Positions 25,524 to 35,505 of a stretch of 64,000 bases of DNA are shown here, piece after piece (the stretch's first letter is position 1; the number at the start of each line of letters is the position of its first letter). The notes beneath the pieces are model-generated. The model was not told where the DNA came from, ran no database searches, and was given only the letters and a program-made list of their open reading frames with translations. Source of the DNA: Colius striatus (lineage: Eukaryota > Chordata > Aves > Coliiformes > Coliidae); assembly GCF_028858725.1 (NCBI RefSeq), contig NC_084774.1, positions 10,390,001 through 10,454,000 on the forward strand, written 5' to 3'. The position numbers and the translations under genes were made by a program.

Positions 25524-25560
25524 TTATTTTCTCCGAGCGGTTGAGGCCATCTCCTTATTG

Positions 25561-28500
25561 GTGAATTAAACAAGAAAAGTTGAACGTTATCGTGCTCTTT
25601 TGACTTTCTGGCAGGGCAAAAGGGGGAAGGGTTCCGTTTTTAGACAGTATTAATTGTTGTGTGGCCTTAAACATTCAGTAAAATCGCTGACAAGAGCTGT
25701 GCTCCCATCCCTTGCTCTAACGTACTTCGATACTCTCTCTTGGAGGTGATGGTAGTTTGAAGCTGCAGATTTGGCTTGCAAGAGCCATTCTTTGATGGTG
25801 ATTAAATTTTGTTCCATACAGTTCAGTCGTTTTCAGTTTATACCTCCAAGTGATTGCCATGTCTCAGTGGTGCGTTAAGAAAATCTTACCATTTTAGCCA
25901 TTTCTCAAACGTGTAACAAAGCGTATGTGTTACATTCTCCCTGCTGTTTGTATGTTCCCTAATTCCAAACAATGTATCATACTGATTTTCTTGCCTGGGC
26001 TTTCATGTTTTCCTTCTAGGAATTTCAGGGAGAATAGAAATGCCAATTCCTTTTCCTTAACTTAACAGGACGTATATAGCATTCCTAATTTTCATGGCTA
26101 ACTTCACGTTTTTTCCTGGATAATATCTTTAGATTTTTTTTGCAGAAATAGCTTTTTGGAATACTTGGTCATTACAGTCTTGTTTGTCAGCTCTTTGGCA
26201 GCAGATACTCAACTGTATTTTCCTTTATTTTACAATAACATTTTCATGGTTTGCTTATTGGTTGAGTTTGTCTTGCTGCTGCATCTACAAACAAAATTTA
26301 CTAGCTGTTGAAGCAATTTAACTGCTGATCAATGAAAAATGATCATGTGTCGTTACTCTCCAGAGGTAGCATATACTGTGTTAATTGTAGTAGGTATTTT
26401 GGGCTGTGCTCCACTTTTATATATGCCATCTCTTGTTATAGTTCTTTGACATTTGGAACCTTCTATAGGAACAAATATAGAAGTAAGCTCAAAATAGCTG
26501 CTCAGTTAGGCCTCCATTTTTTTTTCCAAGATGATTCCAGAAATATATTGCACATAAAGGTTTTTTAATACACTTTGGTGGAAGGATAAAGGCTTGTGTT
26601 AGCCTCCAGCCTTCTTTGATACCCTCATGACTCCAGCGATTTGCAAATCAAATAATTGTTGATTTCAAGAGAAGCATTTAAATAACGAGGTTTTCTTTTT
26701 ACAGTGTTTGCATTGTTTGCTTTGAGCTCTTTTTTGTTTGTAAGGGATGTTTTAGTTGTTTTCTGTAGATACACAGATGACATTTTTGTTCTGCTGCAAA
26801 TGTATGTACACTACAAAATATTTATAGACTTAAAAACTGTTTAGATATAATATCTGCAATTCACACAGTGCTTCAGAGGCTGCTTTTCATATAACTAAGA
26901 GTTGTCTTTCAAGTTTAAAAAAACCCAACAAACCTGAAACTCACCCAAGCAATGCTAATAGTATTGTATGAGTCCAGGATAGTAAATAAAATTGAACAAA
27001 TATTTTTTCAATGTCTAGTGGACTCATCAGAAGGATGTGTTGCTAAGATTTTATGTCAGAGGATTATGTTATTTTTTCTTCTGATTAAAATGTCTTTGGA
27101 GCTGTAACTTGCAACTATGGGATTTCAATTCTGTACAGCCTGTAACTTCAGATAGAAACATTAAATGGGGAGAGAAAGGACTAGGATTATAGGGGTTAGT
27201 CTAAAATTTAACTGATAAAATGGAAGAAAGGACTCTACTCAACAAGAGTGAGATGAAATGGTTTTTAGTTGACAGAAGCAGTAGTGTCTGTCTGCACTAG
27301 TATTCGCTGGTGCACTTCCAGGACTGTCTCTTGCAGTGCTGCAGCCAATAAGGCAGGATTTAAGGGAAAAAAACCCCAAACCTGACATTTATCTATTTTA
27401 CACAAGATCTGGTTGCTTTTTGTGTGCTGTCAAGCCTCTCTCCTCAGGAGGAGAATCTTCTGTCAACTGTCAGCGCTTTCAGGGTCGTACTGCTATTAGC
27501 CAGTTCGGCTGACAGCAGTAACTAGACATGCTAGAGGATACAGCTGCAAAACTAACATTTCTATTATAATTAAACTTACATGTAATAGTTTAAGATGTGT
27601 AACTAATTAATGTACTGTTGTAATGTCACCTTGACAAAAAGCCACTACAGCTTTACTAGTTCATGTAAAACTGAGAATAGGGGTTTTTAAGTAAGTATTC
27701 AGGATTAGATTTGGTAGTTGTTGCATTGTAATCTTGGATATTTACAAATAAACTGTAGGATGTTGAAGAGTTAAACTGTAAGGTTCTCAGACTTGGCACT
27801 AGTAACTCTTGCTGTTCAGTTAACAGCCATAATAGGAAAGAAGTAATTTCTTAGGTACTTTAGCAGAGGAATTGTTTCCTGTACAGTTGTTAAATTTATT
27901 TTTCAATGCTGCTGAAGAGATCAAGTTCAGTAGCAGAAATGGAACATTAGTCAAATAAGTAGTATATATTTGTAAAACAATTTCATTCAAGATGCTGGCA
28001 AAGGAATGCTAAACATATTGTATGTTAATACCCAATAACAGTCAGGTTTGTAATTGCAGTTTCTGTTGCCTAAACTTAGGACTGTGGCTTGTAAGACTAA
28101 CTTGTACTGGAGCCTTTAGACATTTACAGACATGATTATGATCACAGAAAAGTGCCTTTTTTTTCCCCTTTGTTCTTTTTTCTTTTTCCCTTCTATGAAG
28201 ATCATCACCACTGTTTGTGATTCTGTTCACAACTTTTCTTAATGAGCAAATCATTAAGAATCATTGCTATCTCATTTTCACTTGTACTGCTCAGAGCCTG
28301 GGAGCAGAAGTAAACCCGACCAAAAAGTTGCATTTTATTTTGTTATCTTTGGGTAAATTTTCATTGTTAGGGCAGATGATGGGATTAGCTTACTCAGAAG
28401 AATGTGAGTAACAGCTTGAGAAGGTATTACAGGAGTAGTAGAAAAGCCAAATGTCAGTAAGCCAGTAGAGTGTATCTGCTTAGTCCTTTAAGCACTCAGG

Positions 28501-31500
28501 AAATTCAGGAATAGGATATACCAATGGGATATATAGAAAACTTTTCCTCTTAAAATGAATGTTTCCTCACACTAAACTGACTAGGAATGTTGTTTATCAA
28601 ACACAATTAGAGGCTTGCAGGTTGGAGGATGTGCATGGTAGTAAGTGTCTTCTGCTAAGCCTTTTCCTGAAGTTCTGTTAGCTCTTTCCTCAGGAGTTGA
28701 CAGACAGAGCAGTGCTGGCAAAAGCTCTAGTGTGTCCACAAGTATCTTAGAATCTGCTTGCTAATGTAACTTTTTTCCTTCAGGGAACTGGAGTGAACTT
28801 TAAGAGTCTTGTTCCCTCCTAAGATAAACTACTTCCCTACTTGGAAAGGCTTGTAGTAGTGTGTTGATAGAGCTTTCTTACACATGCAGTCTCCTGCAGC
28901 AGCAGGTTGGTGCACGCCTGCTGCCCCACCAGGCAAATAAATGACTCAGATGGGTAAAAGTACAGTTTGACAGGTGTAGTTACACCAGTATGCAGTGCTC
29001 ATGCCAGCACAGCTCTGTTGGTTGGGGATTGTGCCCTTTAACCTAACTTGTGCAATTGTGATCGTGAGCCTCTGTAGTATAGATATGATCATACTCTTGC
29101 CTGTTATTTCATAAAATAATATTTGCTAGCCTTCTGGAGGGCTTGTTGCTTAAGTGCCTCAAATGTTTCTGTGAGAAATTACTGCTTAGTAATGGGAACA
29201 TCACTGTGGTTCAAAGAAGCATTTTTTGCTGCTTACCCAGAATAAAATACATTTGTAATGCTTGGTGCTGTTCTGGTTCTCCTGCACTGCCTACTGAGTT
29301 GTCCATCCCTTCTTTATTTTTTTTCCGACTGTTCTGATCCTAAATGGTGCAATCTGAGATCATTTTTTAAAAAGTATTTTACTGTGGAAGATGATTTCCT
29401 AGTCTGAAAGACATCAAAATAAACTTCAATGTGTGTGTCCTTTGTTTCGCACAAACCAGGGAGCTACTTTATGCCTTTTTTTGCCCAAACTAGTTATGTC
29501 ATGCTACTGAGTCACTCATTTTGTCTTGTGTCTAACTGCTGCTGTGCACTGGTTTGCTGGGTGTGTATGGGAGTCTGGTTCTCCGCATACACATTAAATT
29601 CAACACTTCCAGGAGGGCCGCCATGCCCCGCGAATGTGCAGGATTGCTGTCCTGTGCGTGCGCGGTTTCCCATCCTGTGAGGCAGTGGCCTTCTGAGGCT
29701 TACGTAAGGTAAGTGAGTAGCTGGACAGAAACCATGGAAAAGATGATGGTGTATACATTCATTTCAGATGTACAGTGGAGAGGGAGTTTAGTAACAGGTG
29801 ACTAAAGAGATTTTAGTTTGGAAAAGTTCATTTCTTTATTCTTACAGATACCAAGCAAATGGGTTTCGTCGGTTTACTTTATAAGAGAAGTTATGTCTTT
29901 AACTTCTTGGAATTAATCCATTTGCTTGGTTATTTTTAGAATTAAGCTCTTAAGTTGGTTTGCTATTAAGTTTATTGTTAATTTAGCATATGTCTTGTAT
30001 GTCTCTCAAGTGGGAAAGAGTGTTCTTGTAAAATCTTGTAGAAATGTATTGAGTTGCAATTTTCATGATAGAAAATGTGGCAGAAGATTGAGCACTTCTT
30101 CATACTGGGATTTTTTTTTTAATAGTTAGCATTGAAATTTTAGATTTCAGTAGTTGATATCAACTTGGTATCATGTAAATGTACACTGAATGGAATCCCC
30201 TGTACCAAGACAAGCATTTTGCACCATACCCTGGACATAATGTTTTTTTCAACATCAAATTAACAAAAAAAAACCCCTGCATTCAGAGCCAGAAAGTCTG
30301 CAGATCATGAAACTTTTTGGAAGGATGTATATTTGAGTTTCATGGGATATCTGATGGTAGAAAGGTGGTAGTGATAGACACTGCTGAATTATTTGTAGTA
30401 CCACAGTGTGGCACTGAAAGGTCTTACAGCACCTTTGAAGATTTCTTGATAAAATACCAATGAGATTCAGGAAGAGGGTCTCAGCAGATGTGTAGAAGCC
30501 TCTGAAACTTTCCCCAGAAGTCTGATCACATTGGTGTGCTAGGATGTCCCTGGGAAACTTTTCCCTCCCATTGAACACTAGTGTGGTCTGGGCACCATCG
30601 CACGCTTCTTTCCACCATCTTCAAAGAGTACAGATTCTCTATCATCAAGTGCAACCATTTCTGTCTTGGGGGTGCTTTATCATCCCATGCTACTCAAGTT
30701 AGTTCTTATCTATTACTTTCTACCAAAAGTTTTATGGATTTCTGCCCAACACTCAAAAATGAGGCTTTACAAGTACTAGAACCCTTCTTTGTAAAGGGAG
30801 ATGGGGAGGGGAGGGAAGGAGCAGCAAGTCTGAGTGAAAGGGTGTGATGTGAGACTGTATGATGGATGTCAGTGGTGCCATTCCTGACATATCTTATTGT
30901 GTTATGTGCATCTGAGATTGAAATACTGTTCTGATACCAAAAGCTGCCTTAAAACCAGATGTTGGTGATACCTTGTCCTAATTTGACTGTATAGCAGGGT
31001 TCCTGTTTGCCTAGAATTAATTACTGCTTCATGCAGTATTTAAGAAGAGTGCACCTTTCTTAAGTTAGGGTGAAGTATTTCTGAGGAACATGGCTGTGTT
31101 ACTGAATTAGATACTGCTGAATCTACATTGTGTGCATTTAAATGTAGTAACTTTTTAAGGGGGAATAATGTATTGGCTCCTGTAATTAATAGGAAAGTGT
31201 TAACTGCCACTTTTAAGTTGTTAGTATGGCAGGTATATGAGGTAGTAGGTTTGTTTATAACCTTAGAATTGATTTCCTGTGTTTAACAAATAGCCAGCAA
31301 AGCATTTACAGATCAGTCTTACCATTTTTGTAGCATTATTTCTTGTTTTTATTCTTCTAGATCTGTCTGGAAGCATTGAAATACTTCAGTTCTAGGCAAA
31401 TTTTGTTTTTAATGTGATTTTTCAGTGTAAACTACTTCTAGCATGAAATCTTTGTATTTGATAGGATTGTCCAGACTTGAACTGCAGCTTGTCTGTAGCA

Positions 31501-34500
31501 GTCGTGTATTGAGGTAGTAAATTATTTGGTCTGCAAGGGTTCAGGATCACAGCTGTTTTCTTACATCTTCCCATATCCAGGCTCGAGCCATATGGCTGCA
31601 TGCTCTCTAACTCTTTGACTCTCTTGCTTCTCTCTTGTCACAACATTCCCATTTCACAACTTTTTGAAAGGTATTTTCCTTCCTTCAGAAGGAAATCAAT
31701 AAGTAGTGGATACCTGAAAGTAAAAGACCATGTACTAGTTGTACTTGGTTGTCTGATTTTCTGTTGCTTCTCCTGGAAGTAGTCTGCTCTCACATCTTTT
31801 GTGGATGAACAGATGGAGGGAACCACAGTGAAACCCTGTGTATGTGCTTTTCTGCAATGTTGGTTCAGAACCTGTTCCTGCTGTCCTTGGGGCCAGTGGA
31901 TTGTACCCATTGTCCAGGGCCTGAATGGAACTGCTCATTTGTGTACACAGTGGAGTTTCCCTTACTGATTTCCTTTGGGCTACTCTTATAGTTATTGTTG
32001 ATGCAAGAGATTAATTTTGCTGCTCTATAGTAGAGAGTAAAGGTTTCCCACGTCATCTTGACACACAGGGAGGCAAAGTACTTTTCAATGGGATTAGTCT
32101 TCTGAGTAGGAGTGGCATTAACTAAGCCTTACCAACATTTTAGTTGCTTTAGAAATTATGTCCTTGTTCCCAGACAATGTAATGTATTTTTTCTTCTCTG
32201 ATATTATTATACTTGCTTATTAGGATTTTTTTAACACTTGAAAAAGGCATGAGCCAAGCCCAGTGTCGCTTTGACAGGGAATAAAATGAGCAAACAATGT
32301 CAGTTGTGATTGGGATCACTGTTAACATTCTGGAAAGGATGGTTTCTGTCCTGTTCATAACATCCTGCAGTTTCTTTGCTATTTGGGAAACCTGTCCTGG
32401 ATATTTTGATTGTACACAAATACCTTGTAGGTTGAGCCTTCCAATTCAGAAGAAATTCTAATTAAAGCTGGTATCTTAAATACTGACATAGGCTGGTTTT
32501 GTGTCGGGAGGTTGAGCTGAGTCTGGTCACTGAAGGATAATAGCTGCTTTTAAAAGCTAGAAGGTATGCAACTCACACTTTGAGATATCTGCCCTGGCTA
32601 TTGAATTTCCATAATGTATTTGAAGCAGTAACTGGAGCTTCCATAGGAAGACCTTAAAAAACATTAAAAGTACCTTTGTTTCTCCGTCTCAGTGGAATCA
32701 AACATTTACTAGTTAACTGGTCACACTGAACTGCAGGTACAAGGGTCTATCACAATAAATATAAGGCAAGCCTTACCTCTTTGGATGTTTCTGTAGGGGT
32801 ATGTGTGAGGTGTTTCAAAATCAAAGACATCCTTCTGTAGAGTTCTTAAGGTGAGTAGAGAATAAGAGAACTGACAGGAGCCAGGTACTAATCATATGGA
32901 CTAAAGTATTTGTGCAAAGTGCTAAGTACTGAGATAATAGACGTTGTGCAGATTGCAGCAAATTGACTGAGTATTGAAGAGTGCTGACATCCAATAAAGT
33001 GCATTTTGTCGTCTAGGATTAATGTGAATGAGAAGATAAAGATCATTGGTCTCTCATGACAGAATCTTTATGCAGTCAGTGGATTCATTGAATGCTTTAT
33101 TTCCTCCTCAGGGAAAATAAAAGCAGAGATACTGATCTGAATGTATATTTGTGGATAATGTGTTGAACTGGCCTTTGTTTCAAAACACAAACAAAAAAAA
33201 AAAGATGGGGAAAAAGCTTTACTCTGCTACCATCAGGTTAAGATGTTGTATTGAGGCATCTTAAAAAGGGCTTAATGAAGTCAGCATCAAAAGATTCGGG
33301 TGTCTTCAGGCTGCCTGTCCTGCAGTGTATGTGTCTCAGCTCTGAGTTACTGGCATAAATAATCTCTTTTCCTTTTTGCCTGAGACTTGTAAGATGTTGG
33401 GTTACAAAGATGGCAGTAAATAACAGTATACTTTTCTTGAGGTTTTGAGTTTTATCTGAATGTGAGGGATAAGGTATTAAACAGAAAAGGAAAGATTACA
33501 AGATTTCTTTTTGTTACTATTGTTTAATGAAGGTGAATTGGAGGATGGATTTTTAAGATGTATCGTGTGTTTGTGAACACATGGTAATCCAGTAGCAGGA
33601 TTTGGAATTTAGAAATCTCTTTTTTGTCTCTTCTAAATTGGCTGCTGATAATGCTCTGGAGTTTCTTCAAGCCATATATACTGAAAATCACACAGATTTG
33701 CAGTAGATGGAGAATCCCCAGGAAGGCTGAGTAGGAATGATCTAGCTCTACAGAGTGGACAGCCCTGTGTTTTCTTGTTTTCCACTGGTTGAGAATGCTT
33801 TACCAAATGGAAATGTACAGCTTGTGACAGTTTTCTGGTTTTTCTAGGGTAGGATACTTCTGTGCTTGGATTGCTTCTGTAGTTCAGGTCCAGCATGAGT
33901 TCAAGTGTGTAACTTGTTTGGGGAACCTGCAACATTTTACCTGAAACCTAATGGAGGAGGAAAAACCCAAATAAATGTGTTCTTGACTGAATGTTCTTTT
34001 TTATGATACTGTGCATCAGCTTTATGCCTCACTTCTAGACAAGTGACTGTAGTGTTGCCCTGGAATGCTCACGTTATTCCAGTTTGCAAGGCTAAATCAG
34101 TCTTGATTGAGGGACAGTTAATGGCATCCTGCTGGCTGACACCTGAGGAGCCCTTGTTGCCAGGTGGTGGTGTGCCTGTGCTGAGTGAGACAGCAGCAAG
34201 GTGCTACACCAGCCCAGGCTGCTTGTGGGCATTTTGTTGTCCATCCCTTTTCTTGCACAGCTTTGCACTAGTTCTGGTGTTTGTGGGTTTGGGTTTTTTA
34301 AGCCTTTTGGATCCCTCTTTGATGAGTTTACTTTCTGCTGAATTCATGCGCTGAGTGTTTCCTCACGAGTTGGATGACTGTGGCAGAGGCACGTGGGTGG
34401 ATGTGGCGTAGACCATGTGAGTGAGCACAGGAGAAGGCAGCAGGACAGTGGCAGCCCATATGGTGTTAGGGCTGTGGTTTTTTCTTCATGGTCCAGAACC

Positions 34501-35317
34501 ATGAGTTTGTCTATATGATGTAACCCTGGGGATCAGCCTGGGATTGGTATTAGCAAAGCTGGTTTCATCTATGGGGGGAGATGTTTCCTTCAGGAAACTC
34601 ATGTTTTATGTTTCTGACTTTCTTTATGCATTTTGCCTGTGCATTTCCACAGTGGAGATTGCTTATCACAAGATTATCAAACAAAACTAGAGCTAGAGTA
34701 TATATGTTTGTTATTAACATCAGTTGCCTTTTAGTCCCATGATTTACAGAGATTCTTTCCTCAGGTTTTTCAGAGGTACATAACTTCAGTGTTTTCAGTG
34801 TACTGAATTTTTCTACCTCTCAAATTTGAGATTATTTGAGGTGGCATTTCCATTACAGGGTTTTTCTGTAGGTAGTAATAGAGGTAATAATAACGAGAAA
34901 CCAACCTCTAGTGCAAAAAGATGTGTGATTCTTTCACAGGATCTATTTTCTGTTACATCAGAGCTGTAGACTGCACTGTGTAGCCTGGCCACTGGGTGGG
35001 AGAGGACTAATGTTGTAAAATGAGTTCAGCAAGCCTGAACATCTGAGAAAAGAGGATGTGTTTGCAGTTCGAGAATGCTTTAGTGATATGGCTCAAACAA
35101 AACTGTGACAAGCGTGTTGCACACCAGTACTTGAACACACAGAAAACAACTGTGCACCATGCACAGGATCCTTCAGACAAATCTGTCTTTAGGATGTTAC
35201 TGGATGAGTTACTCAAATAGGATGCACTTTTTACATGTTCTTGAGGCGTCTTTTGGTTTATGGTTTAATATTAGAGTTGATCAAGAAGTGATTAGCTGAC
35301 TTTCCCTCTTCCTTTAG
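25561..35317 (+). other. DIDO1: DIDO1 intron 1 (main part)
   Basis: Nearly 10 kb of AT-rich intron between the CpG-island first exon and the exon at 35318. I see no clear transposon copies or RNA genes. The only coding-exon-like object is the CpG-rich stretch at 29613-29708. A short perfect hairpin (GCAGCAGG/CCTGCTGC, 28899-28924) is present but unremarkable. Confidence 0.6.
29613..29708 (+). other. DIDO1: Candidate alternative or cassette 5' exon of DIDO1
   Basis: Bounded by ACTTCCAG| and a consensus donor TACGTAAG|GTAAGTGAG. It is unusually CpG-rich for its surroundings and contains an ATG in a strong context (GCCGCCATGC, ATG at 29623-29625). The open frame reaches the donor in phase 2. 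Joined to the exon at 35318 it would stop after a few codons, so it would act as a 5' UTR exon with a short upstream frame. The acceptor has a poor pyrimidine tract, so it could equally be the end of an alternative first exon. Confidence 0.3.
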
Positions 35318-35505
35318 GCATATGATTTAAAGTTTGTGTGATGTGTGATCAGTTGGAGATTCTGAACAGGGAGATTGAAAAGTTGTTACAGAACAGCAGC
35401 ATGGAAGAAGACACTTTAAACTCAGAATGTCTTCAGCCATCAGTGACTGACTCCCTGGACATAATCACTGATTCAGACAATGGAGCAAAATACCTATTAG
35501 AGCAG
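35318..35505 (+). CDS. DIDO1: DIDO1 upstream exon with open frame (55 codons)
   Basis: Acceptor CTTCCTTTAG|GC, donor GAGCAG|GTATTC. From ATG 35341 the frame is open to the donor in phase 0: MCDQLEILNREIEKLL... and a second Met at 35401 in a strong context (AGCATGG) starting MEEDTLNSECLQPSVTDSLD. An in-frame TGA at 35323 closes the frame upstream, so translation would start in this exon. The peptide is acidic and partly helical-looking. Depending on the 3' splice site chosen downstream it ends 19 codons into the next exon (TAG) or continues into the DIDO1 frame. Confidence 0.55.

Larger units (their letters stand above)
24440..25560 (+). promoter_or_regulatory. DIDO1: CpG-island promoter of DIDO1
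   Basis: About 1.1 kb of CpG-dense DNA. It contains a strong plus-strand first-exon donor at 24825/24826, a YY1-type AAATGGCGGC at 24756-24765 on the plus strand, and GAGATGGCGGCCA on the minus strand at about 24682-24694. The opposed YY1-type sites suggest initiation in both directions. A cluster of cAMP-response-like elements lies at its right end. Confidence 0.75.

Noticed and set aside
28899-28924. Hairpin GCAGCAGG-loop-CCTGCTGC in DIDO1 intron 1
   Set aside because: An eight-base stem is too short for a microRNA precursor and is common by chance.
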